NCBI GenBank assembly: GCA_002705055.1
Contig: PAHY01000040.1
Location: forward strand, 1-36,814
From: Planctomycetota bacterium
GTDB taxonomy: Bacteria; Planctomycetota; UBA1135
Reading direction: 5' to 3'
Length of the DNA: 36,814 nt
Shown here: in pieces, positions 17,175 to 24,060 of the stretch
Position numbering within the stretch: the first letter of the stretch is position 1
Layout: every line of letters begins with the position of its first letter
Position numbers and translations under genes: made by a program
The notes under the pieces: model-generated
Told to the model about the DNA's origin: nothing
Databases searched by the model: none
What the model saw: the letters and a program-made list of their open reading frames with translations, nothing else

Positions 17175-17914
17175 GACTGCGGCTCCGCCTGCTGAGCGTC
17201 GACTTCCTCGACCTGCGGTGTGGCCGCGCGGCGGCGCAGCCACATCACTCCGCACAGATCCCAGATGCCGACCCAGGCGCGATCGAAGACGCCGTATTTG
17301 GATCGGCCTCCGGAGCGTTCGCGATGCGCGACCGGGATGGACACGCTGGTTCCTCCTTCGCGGCGCACTAGCGCCGGCAGATAGCGATGGATGTGATTGA
17401 ACCAGGGCAGTCGCAGGAACAGCGCGCGCGGAAAGAGCTTGATGCCGCAGCCGGTGTCGGGGGTGTCATCTTTCAGCATGCGGCGCCGCAGGCCGTTGGC
17501 GAAACGACTGGCCCAACGCTTGCTGGCGCGATCGCGACGATCGACCCGGTGGCCGATGGCCAGCCAAAGCAGCTCTTCGGGAGCGCCTTCCGGGCGGGCC
17601 TGCCAGAGCTTGGGCAGATCAGCAGGATCGTTCTGTCCGTCGCCGTCGAGCGTCGCGATCCAGGGGCCGCGCGCTGCGCGAATGCCGCTGCGCAGGGCCG
17701 CGCTCTGGCCCCAGGCGCGATCATGGCGCAGGACGCGGAGGCGCCCATCCGCCTGACTGAGTTCGCGCAGGATCGCCGGGGTGGCGTCGCTGCTGCCGTC
17801 ATCGACGTAGATCAGCTCGAAGTCGACGATCCCGTCGAGGGCGGCGAGGATCTCGGCGGTGAGGGCGCGGAGGTTCTCGGCCTCATTCAGGACCGGGACG
17901 ACGACGGACAGCAT
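17171..17914 (-). CDS. GT2 family polyprenyl-phosphate glycosyltransferase (DPM1/ArnC-like)
   Basis: This 247-residue cytoplasmic enzyme starts with SVVVPVLNEAENL, has the nucleotide-binding VDDGSSDAT at 37-45 and the metal-binding TLDGDGQNDPADLP at 88-101. These are hallmarks of the dolichol-phosphate-mannose synthase branch, which transfers a sugar from a nucleotide donor to a polyprenyl phosphate. There is no C-terminal membrane domain; membrane association probably comes from the LAB_N partner. It is the first gene of the three-gene unit and diverges from the epimerase over 40 bp. The likely chain is sugar loading here, help from LAB_N, and transfer to an envelope acceptor by the ArnT-like enzyme. 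The sugar identity is not determined. Confidence 0.9.
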   Translation of the reverse strand: MLSVVVPVLNEAENLRALTAEILAALDGIVDFELIYVDDGSSDATPAILRELSQADGRLRVLRHDRAWGQSAALRSGIRAARGPWIATLDGDGQNDPADLPKLWQARPEGAPEELLWLAIGHRVDRRDRASKRWASRFANGLRRRMLKDDTPDTGCGIKLFPRALFLRLPWFNHIHRYLPALVRREGGTSVSIPVAHRERSGGRSKYGVFDRAWVGIWDLCGVMWLRRRAATPQVEEVDAQQAEPQS

Positions 17915-17942
17915 CAGGGGTGCGGGAGCGGGGCGGCACGAT

Positions 17943-17948
17943 CATAAT
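17943..17948 (+). promoter_or_regulatory. Candidate -10 element for a leaderless epimerase mRNA
   Basis: CATAAT matches the TATAAT consensus at five of six bases. Its 3' end is 6 nt before the epimerase GTG at 17955, the usual distance to a transcription start, so the mRNA may begin at the start codon. No convincing -35 box or Shine-Dalgarno is visible. Confidence 0.35.
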
Positions 17949-17954
17949 GACCGC

Positions 17955-18983
17955 GTGCCAGGAACCGCGCCCCCCGTGCTCGTGACCGGTGCGGCGGGCT
18001 TCATTGGCTTTCACGTCGTGCGTCGGCTGCTTGGGCGCGGGCATGCGGTGCATGGGGTCGATGCGCTGGTGGGCGCTGCCGATCCGGCGCTGCAGCGGCA
18101 TCGCTGGCAGCAGCTCTGCCGCGAGCCGGGCTTCCGAGGCTACGAACTGGATCTGGCCGATGCCGATGCCGTGCACAAGCTGATCCAGGACGGGACGCCC
18201 GCACGGATCGTCCACCTCGCCGCGCGGGTGGGGGTGCGGGAGTCCGTGCGCGAGCCGGAGCCCTATCTGGAAGGCAATCTGCGCGGCTTCCTGCATCTGC
18301 TTGAGGCCTGCGCCAAGCATCCGCCCGAGCATCTGGTCTACGCCTCCTCGAGTTCGGTCTACGGCGAGACCGGACGGCGCGCCTCCCATGAGGGCGATCG
18401 CGCCGACGCGCCGGTTTCCTTCTACGCGGCGACCAAGCGCGCGAACGAGCTGATGGCGCACGCCTGGTCCTCGCTCTACGGCATTCCGGTCAGCGGACTC
18501 CGCTTCTTCACGGTCTACGGCCCGTGGGGGCGTCCCGAAATGGCGGTCTATCGCTTCGTGCGCGCGATCGAGCGCGGCGAGGAGATCACGCTCTATGACG
18601 GCGGGCGGATGCGGCGTGACTTCACCTACATCGACGATGTGGTCGACGCCGTGCTCGGTGTCCTGGAGCAGCCGCCGGTCGGCGCGACGCCGGCGCGGGT
18701 CCTGAACGTCGGGGGCGGGCGGCCGGTGCAGGTGCTCGAGCTGGTGCGGGCCGCGGAGGCGGCCACCGGGAAGACCGCCAAGATCCGTCTGCAGCCGGGC
18801 CCGGCGGGGGATGTGGTGCACACCGAGGCCGACGCCGGCGCCCTCCGCGCCCTGCTGGGCCGCGGCCCGGCCACCCCGGTGGAAGAGGGCCTCGCGCGCT
18901 TCGTCGCTTGGTATCGCGACTACCACGGCGAGGCCGCCGAGCTTACTCCTCGCCGTAGTCTTCGCCGGCAGTCAGGAAAGTAA
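17955..18983 (+). CDS. NAD-dependent nucleotide-sugar epimerase (UDP-glucuronate 4-epimerase-like SDR)
   Basis: From GTG at 17955 the protein has 342 residues. It shows the NAD-binding TGAAGFIG at 11-18, the catalytic Ser/Tyr/Lys set (SSSSV at 131-135, YAATK at 157-161) and the motif TVYGPWGRPEMA followed by MRRDFTYIDDVVD, which is characteristic of UDP-glucuronate 4-epimerases. It probably converts UDP-glucuronate to UDP-galacturonate, though close relatives act on other UDP-hexoses. The frame is open upstream to 17859 but that stretch runs into the divergent GT2 gene, and the NAD motif should be near the N-terminus, so the GTG is chosen. Its product may feed the adjacent glycosyltransferase set. 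Its 3' end overlaps the convergent PilX-like gene by 41 bp. Confidence 0.85.
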   Translation: MPGTAPPVLVTGAAGFIGFHVVRRLLGRGHAVHGVDALVGAADPALQRHRWQQLCREPGFRGYELDLADADAVHKLIQDGTPARIVHLAARVGVRESVREPEPYLEGNLRGFLHLLEACAKHPPEHLVYASSSSVYGETGRRASHEGDRADAPVSFYAATKRANELMAHAWSSLYGIPVSGLRFFTVYGPWGRPEMAVYRFVRAIERGEEITLYDGGRMRRDFTYIDDVVDAVLGVLEQPPVGATPARVLNVGGGRPVQVLELVRAAEAATGKTAKIRLQPGPAGDVVHTEADAGALRALLGRGPATPVEEGLARFVAWYRDYHGEAAELTPRRSLRRQSGK

Positions 18984-20145
18984 TCCCTTCGCCCGAACCC
19001 TGGAAGGCGATGCCATCCGGCATGTTGGCGAGAGTCTGCGGGTGACCGTTCAGGTTCAGTTTGTGGCAGTTGGCGATGCCGTTGACCACCACCAGTGCGC
19101 CGGTGATATGAGCCGAATCCAGGCCATCGATGCTGTTCCAGAAGCACAGGCCGTGGAAGTTCAGGCCGCCGCCTGAGCCGGAGACCTCGGCTGCAGGGGC
19201 CATCAGGCCGATGTGCGGATCGCTGCCCGTCCCGATGTTCGAGCTCGACACCGTCACGCTGTTGCGCGCGCCCGAGCGCAGGTTGTATTCCGACGGAGCC
19301 CAGACCACGAGGCCGCCGTGCAAGGTGCAGTCGGTGACCGTCAGCGTGTCGCCCTCATCGAGCAGGACCACCACCGTCTGGCTGGTGTTCAGCCCACTGA
19401 GGCTGGTCACGCCATCCAGGATCATGCGGCTATCGCTGGGCTCGGTGTATGCGTCGAGGTCCCAGGCGGGCATCTTGTAGGGCGAGTCCTCGAGCTCGAT
19501 CGAGCTGTTGCCCTTGAAGTGCTGGGTCTCGGTGAACTGCCGAACCGTTTTGATCGCATTCGTCGTGTCGACGGCGAGAGTGCCCAGGGGGTCCTCGTTC
19601 AACTCCCAGGTCGGGTTGCCGTCCTCATCGAGGAAGTAGTCCTCGATCGCTCCGACGACATCGGGGATCAGCACGTCGCCGTTCAGCTTGCCCTGCGTCA
19701 TCTCGATGTCGGCCGAGAGGAAGACTCCTGCCGCATCGCCCGCGGTGCCGCCCGTGTCGATGATGGCCTCCATGCGCAGAGTGTGCTCTCCTTCGGAGGA
19801 CCGGCCCGTCGAGCGGATTACTGCCTTCGTCCCAGCGAAGGCGTCATCCTCTTCGAAGGTGATGGCGATCTTGAAGGACTGTTCGCCCGAGAACTCGATC
19901 CAAGTGTCGTCGGTGCCTTCCCAGTAAGGGTCGTTCATCAGACGCTTCTGGGCATAGGCCAGGCCGGACTCGGCCGAGAACTCGGCGCGGACGCCGTGCA
20001 CGTGACTGGTGGCAATCTTCAGTTGGCTCTCGGCCGCGCTGCCCGACGAGAGGGCGAGCTGGGCGATCAGCGCGCAGAAGATCAGCGTCAGGATCAGGAT
20101 GGATCCTTGTTCACGTGACTGAATGAGGTGAGTGCGAGTTTTCGT
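18943..20145 (-). CDS. PilX/GspK-like minor pseudopilin 2, probable ACG start
   Basis: The frame is open back to the TAA of the upstream gene, and a prepilin-like N-terminus (REQGSILILTLIFCALIA) is encoded at about 20115-20062. No in-frame ATG, GTG or TTG precedes it; the first GTG, at 20001, would delete the whole membrane segment. An ACG at 20145-20143, preceded by GGAAAG four nt before it, would give MKTRTHLIQSREQGS, matching the paralogue's spacing (MITYRPAHTGERGA) and the MKTRAR start of the PilV-like gene. The resulting 400 residues match the upstream protein in length and share the block VVV..EG....V..C.L.GG.VVW.P. Like PilX/GspK it lacks the conserved Glu5. It should cap the pseudopilus. 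ATT at 20124 is a second rare-start option. Confidence 0.75.
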   Translation of the reverse strand, partial: TKTRTHLIQSREQGSILILTLIFCALIAQLALSSGSAAESQLKIATSHVHGVRAEFSAESGLAYAQKRLMNDPYWEGTDDTWIEFSGEQSFKIAITFEEDDAFAGTKAVIRSTGRSSEGEHTLRMEAIIDTGGTAGDAAGVFLSADIEMTQGKLNGDVLIPDVVGAIEDYFLDEDGNPTWELNEDPLGTLAVDTTNAIKTVRQFTETQHFKGNSSIELEDSPYKMPAWDLDAYTEPSDSRMILDGVTSLSGLNTSQTVVVLLDEGDTLTVTDCTLHGGLVVWAPSEYNLRSGARNSVTVSSSNIGTGSDPHIGLMAPAAEVSGSGGGLNFHGLCFWNSIDGLDSAHITGALVVVNGIANCHKLNLNGHPQTLANMPDGIAFQGSGEGITFLTAGEDYGEE

Positions 20146-20160
20146 GGTTCTTTCCGGGGC

Positions 20161-21393
20161 TTAGTCCAGGTCCTCGCCCATACTGGCGATGGTGTATCCG
20201 GACATGTCATTCTCCAGTTCGATACCCGGGGGGAGGTTTTCGTAGACGTAAGAGTCGTAGACGAAATCCGTCGACCGCGCCTTCTTGACCCGGTCAATGA
20301 CGTAGAGCATGCCGTCGTGGTAGTAGTTCCGCAGGTCCTTGACCTGTTGCACCATGCTGAAGCCAAAGGTCAGCGAGGAGTAACTCTGGCCACAGCCGCC
20401 TTCGTTGCCGCTGATCTGATGCAGCTCGCAGCCCGGCGCTAGGATGCCGATGTTGTCGCCGCCGCACAGGCCGCCGATGATCGAGTCCTTGATCTTCAGC
20501 GTCTGGCGCGCGCCATCTTCGCGCGGGTCCCATTCCTTCGGGCACCACACCACGATGCCGCCGTACAGATTGCAGTTCTTGACGTAGAAGTTCTTGCCTT
20601 CCGGGTTGATCACCACGACCGGCTTGTAGTACGTCTTGTTCTGAATCTTGTTCTTGTTGGTGATGAACTCGTAGTCCGAGCTGCTGGCGCCGTTCTCGGG
20701 CAGGTATCCATCCAGATCCCACTGCGGCATCAGGTGCTCGGTGTCCAGTACGACCTCGTCGGCGGGCCAGCCGGCGTAGTCGGTGTTCGTGAACTTGTAG
20801 ATCGTGCCGTTGATCCAGCTGCAGTGAAAGTCCGAGCCCTCAATCGAGTCCGGGCCGCGCAACTGATAGGCGCCGACTTCGTCCTCGTCGTAGACCCAGT
20901 CGTAGACGGCGTTCATCGCGTCCGTGACCAGGACGTCGCCGACGATTCCCACGCCGGTCAGGTAGTCATCGCCGCCCAGCAGGGCCAGAGCAACGTCACC
21001 TTCGAAGCTGCCGCCATTCGGGGCAATCCGCGAGGCGAGGGCGCGGTAGCCGTCGCCTGATTCGCCGGTGACTTCCAGGTCGACCGAGCCGGAGCTGCCG
21101 CCGGGCGTGGCGCCCGCCTCACAGGAGAAGGTGCTGCCTTCGATGAACTCGACACCTCCGTCGGTTCCATCCCAGTCGGCGTCGAGCAGCAGCCGCATGC
21201 GGCCGTAGGTCATGCCGGACTGCGCAGCCAGCTCGGCGCGCAGGGCGTCGGCGTCCTGCCGCGCGATCGCGAGCGTGGACTCGGTCGTGGCAAAGGAACT
21301 AAAAGCCAGTGCCGCCAGAGTTGCGCCAAAAATCAAGGACAGGATGAGGATGGCTCCCCGTTCTCCTGTATGCGCTGGGCGATAGGTAATCAT
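20161..21393 (-). CDS. PilX/GspK-like minor pseudopilin 1
   Basis: The 410-residue protein starts MITYRPAHTGERGAILILSLIF, a PilX/GspK-type prepilin end without Glu5, followed by a hydrophobic helix (about 15-37). The globular part is large for a minor pilin and contains the block VVVINPEGKNFYVKNC and LYGGIVVWCPKEWD, shared with the downstream paralogue. In type II systems GspK sits at the tip of the pseudopilus and tolerates a big periplasmic domain; in type IV pili PilX promotes adhesion. Either role fits. A Shine-Dalgarno (GGAG) lies 7 nt before the ATG. The gene follows the GspJ-like gene by 61 nt and is 15 nt ahead of copy 2. Confidence 0.8.
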   Translation of the reverse strand: MITYRPAHTGERGAILILSLIFGATLAALAFSSFATTESTLAIARQDADALRAELAAQSGMTYGRMRLLLDADWDGTDGGVEFIEGSTFSCEAGATPGGSSGSVDLEVTGESGDGYRALASRIAPNGGSFEGDVALALLGGDDYLTGVGIVGDVLVTDAMNAVYDWVYDEDEVGAYQLRGPDSIEGSDFHCSWINGTIYKFTNTDYAGWPADEVVLDTEHLMPQWDLDGYLPENGASSSDYEFITNKNKIQNKTYYKPVVVINPEGKNFYVKNCNLYGGIVVWCPKEWDPREDGARQTLKIKDSIIGGLCGGDNIGILAPGCELHQISGNEGGCGQSYSSLTFGFSMVQQVKDLRNYYHDGMLYVIDRVKKARSTDFVYDSYVYENLPPGIELENDMSGYTIASMGEDLD

Positions 21394-21454
21394 GTCAATC
21401 TCCGTGTGCTGAATTCATTGACGGACGCGCGAGCGCGGCACTCCAGCGAATGCC

Positions 21455-21994
21455 CTACTCCATATGGGCGCGCACCCAGGTCGAGCCGGGGAAGGTTGCC
21501 GTCGTATCCGCGGTCGTCGTGCCGGTCGCCCCGGCGACTTCCTGAACCGTCCAGACCATCGTGATCCGTTCGATCTCACTCTGGCTGTTGTTCTGCGTAT
21601 CCACGCTGAAGTCGACCAGGCCGCTGACGACGATCTCGCTGCCGCTGCCGTCGCTGACCGTGAGCGCTTCCGAGACCGGATCCCAGGTCCAGGTCCAGTC
21701 GTCGTCGTTGAGTCCCGTGGTCAGATCGATGGTCCAGCCGTTTGCCTGCGATCCGGTCACTTCGATCTCGCTGGCATAGCGGCAGTCCTTGACCAGGCGC
21801 TCCAGGACCCGGCGGGCATGGATCTGCGTGTTGATCCGCGTGTCGCCGGCGCTGGCCACCGCGACGGACTCGAGGGTGCTGTAGATCGCGCCGTAGAGCA
21901 GGATCATGGAGACCGCGGTGGCGACCAGGGTCTCGACGATCGTGAAGCCTCCGCGGCGTGACGCGGAGCGATGCGAGCTGCGGTAGATCTTCAT
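21455..21994 (-). CDS. GspJ/PilW-like minor pseudopilin
   Basis: The 179-residue protein has a basic leader (residues 1-16) and a class III prepilin site GG|FTIVETLVATA with Glu5 kept, then the N-terminal hydrophobic helix. The rest is beta-rich. The size and position between the GspH-like and the PilX/GspK-like genes fit GspJ or PilW. Processing requires a prepilin peptidase, which is not encoded in the window. One base separates its start from the upstream stop, so translation is likely coupled. Confidence 0.85.
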   Translation of the reverse strand: MKIYRSSHRSASRRGGFTIVETLVATAVSMILLYGAIYSTLESVAVASAGDTRINTQIHARRVLERLVKDCRYASEIEVTGSQANGWTIDLTTGLNDDDWTWTWDPVSEALTVSDGSGSEIVVSGLVDFSVDTQNNSQSEIERITMVWTVQEVAGATGTTTADTTATFPGSTWVRAHME

Positions 21995-21995
21995 A

Positions 21996-22475
21996 TCAGG
22001 CGTCCTCTTCGGCGGTGATGGTGCCGCTCATGGCGCTCATCGAGACCGTCCAGCTTGAGTCGCCGGCCAGGAGCTGAACTGCGGCGTCCTGGGTGCCTCG
22101 GCCATCCGGCTCGAACGCAAAGTCCGAGCTCGTCCCGACAACGGTCTGAAAGCTCACACCGGTCGTCAGCGTGCGCCAGCCGTTGGCGTCTGCGTTGGAG
22201 GAGTCCAGAATCTCCCCCGTGTCGTCGATGAGTCGCCAGCGGCTGTTGGCCGCGTCGATGTCGAGCGTGGCGGTGCGCCAGGTCGTGCGCGCCCAAGAAC
22301 GCGCGCGGGCCGCGTCGGCGACCACGCGCCGGACCTCGGCGCTGGCGTTGTCGGTGCTGCGCATGGCGGGCGTGACGAGGCCGGCCAGCACGATGGTGAT
22401 CGAGATCACCACCAGCAGCTCGACCAGCGTGAAGCCGCCGCGGCGAGCGATCAGAGCACGTCGGCGACGAGCCAT
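21996..22475 (-). CDS. GspH/FimT-like minor pseudopilin
   Basis: The 159-residue protein has an Arg-rich leader (MARRRRALIARRGG) and the cleavage/methylation motif G|FTLVELLVVIS with Glu5, followed by the hydrophobic helix and a region (ASAEVRRVVADAARARSWA...) typical of GspH/FimT, which prime assembly of the pseudopilus. The start overlaps the end of the PilV-like gene by 25 nt. No Cys pair is evident. Confidence 0.85.
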   Translation of the reverse strand: MARRRRALIARRGGFTLVELLVVISITIVLAGLVTPAMRSTDNASAEVRRVVADAARARSWARTTWRTATLDIDAANSRWRLIDDTGEILDSSNADANGWRTLTTGVSFQTVVGTSSDFAFEPDGRGTQDAAVQLLAGDSSWTVSMSAMSGTITAEEDA

Positions 22476-22882
22476 GAGGCCTCCAGGATGTCGACGCCGT
22501 TCGAGACGGCGGTCACCGTGATGATGCGCGACAAGGAGTCGAGCGGGTTCTCAAGGATCTCGAGCGGATCCAGGTCGTTGACCGGGACCACCTCGATGGA
22601 GAGGCTCAGATTGTCTGCTCCCGGGAGCGGATCGCCGTTGGCAAGCACCGGGCTCATGACCGTGTCGGTCAGGTTGTCGAGCTCGGTCACGCTGAACCCG
22701 TAGGTGTACTCGCTGAACTCGCGGATCGCATCGATCGCCAGCGCCGAATCTTCGGTCGCGCTCAGCGTCGCGATGCCAGTACGAAGCGAGCCCACCGCGG
22801 TCGTTGCCACCAGAACCAGGACCGTCATGCCGATCACAACTTCCAGCAGCGAGAATCCGTTCTTCCGTGCGCGCGTTTTCAT
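22451..22882 (-). CDS. PilV/GspI-like minor pseudopilin
   Basis: The 143-residue protein starts MKTRARKNG|FSLLEVVIGM, a standard prepilin leader and Glu5, followed by the hydrophobic helix. Its short globular domain and its place directly after gspF fit GspI or PilV. Its ATG overlaps the TAA of the GspF gene by one base (TAATG), and its 3' end overlaps the GspH-like gene by 25 nt. With the H, J and K-like proteins it would form the pseudopilus tip complex. Confidence 0.85.
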   Translation of the reverse strand: MKTRARKNGFSLLEVVIGMTVLVLVATTAVGSLRTGIATLSATEDSALAIDAIREFSEYTYGFSVTELDNLTDTVMSPVLANGDPLPGADNLSLSIEVVPVNDLDPLEILENPLDSLSRIITVTAVSNGVDILEASWLVADVL

Positions 22883-24060
22883 TAGCCGACGAACTTGGCG
22901 AGTTGCAGGATCGGGGTCATCAGCGCCACGACGACGAAGCCGACGACGAGGCCGGCGATACAGACCGTGGCGGGGCCCAGCAGGCCGGTGAAGGTCTTCA
23001 GGGCGGCGTCGGTCTCGCGGTCGAGGAAGTGCGCGGCGGTGCGCAGGCTTTCATCGAGCGAGCCCGAGGTCTCTCCGGCGATCATCATCTGTTTCAGCGC
23101 CGGGGGCAGGTCGGCGCCCTCCATCGCGGTGAACAGCGGCCGACCGTCGCGGACGGTGTCGCGCGAGTTGCGCCACATCTCCTGCAGCTTGGGCAGGGCC
23201 GAGACGTGCTCTGCGTGCTCCAGACCGGTCAGGATCGGCACGCCCGACTCGAGCGTCAGCGCGAGCGTCGTGACCGAACGGGCCAGGTAGGCCTTGTGGA
23301 TCAGCGGGCCGACCGCGGGCAGGTGCGAGAGCATGCCGAAGCCGATGCTCTGGACCTTGCGGTTGCGGAAGGCGAGCAGCAGCGCGACCACCACCGCGGC
23401 GAAGACGCCGCCGGCGATCGCGGGGGACTCACGCAGGAACTGGCTGCTGGCCAGCACGATCTTGGTCGGCGTCGGCAGCAGATCCGGCTTGGCCATCAGC
23501 ATGCTTTCAAACTTGGGCACCAGCCAGATCAGGATGCCAGTCGTGATCGCAGCCGTGAAGAACAGCAGGAACATCGGATACGCGAGCGCACCGACGATCT
23601 TGCCGCGCAGCGACATCTGCTTCCGCATCAGCTCGATCGCCCGTCCGAGTGATTCGTCCAGCGCGCCGGCGCGTTCGCCGGCGGCCAGCAGGTGGACCAC
23701 ATAGCTCTCGAAGCAGCGGGGGAGACAGGCCAACGCGAAGGACAGATCGTTACCGCCCTCGACGATGGTGGTGATCTTCACCAGAATCCGTTCCTGCTTC
23801 GCAGACTCCGCGTGCTGAATCAATGTCCGCAGCGAAGCCAGCATCGGGACTCCTGCTTCCAGCATCGATTTGAGCTGAATCAGGACCTGGAGCGACTGCT
23901 TGGTCCGTAGCTTGATGCGCTCATCGACGAGCGCGGACTGGCCCGGATCGACCTTGCTGCGAGGCTGGTCCGACTTGGTGGACGTGCTGCCGACCGAACC
24001 CCCGCCGATGCTGCCTCCGGCAGCCCCAGCTTGCTTTTTCTTCAGAATGGACGGGCTCAT
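22882..24060 (-). CDS. Type II secretion/type IV pilus inner-membrane platform protein (GspF/PilC)
   Basis: The 392-residue protein has two T2SSF helical domains (about 60-180 and 265-385), each followed by membrane helices, for example AYPMFLLFFTAAITTGILIWLV and the C-terminal GPATVCIAGLVVGFVVVALM. Diagnostic stretches such as SLRTLIQHAE, LLAAGERAGALDESLGRA and MMIAGETSGSLDESLR are present in both halves. GspF/PilC couples the cytoplasmic ATPase to pilin extraction. The N-terminal ~50 residues are low-complexity Gly/Ser/Lys. The ATG overlaps the stop of the ATPase gene as ATGA. Confidence 0.92.
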   Translation of the reverse strand: MSPSILKKKQAGAAGGSIGGGSVGSTSTKSDQPRSKVDPGQSALVDERIKLRTKQSLQVLIQLKSMLEAGVPMLASLRTLIQHAESAKQERILVKITTIVEGGNDLSFALACLPRCFESYVVHLLAAGERAGALDESLGRAIELMRKQMSLRGKIVGALAYPMFLLFFTAAITTGILIWLVPKFESMLMAKPDLLPTPTKIVLASSQFLRESPAIAGGVFAAVVVALLLAFRNRKVQSIGFGMLSHLPAVGPLIHKAYLARSVTTLALTLESGVPILTGLEHAEHVSALPKLQEMWRNSRDTVRDGRPLFTAMEGADLPPALKQMMIAGETSGSLDESLRTAAHFLDRETDAALKTFTGLLGPATVCIAGLVVGFVVVALMTPILQLAKFVG

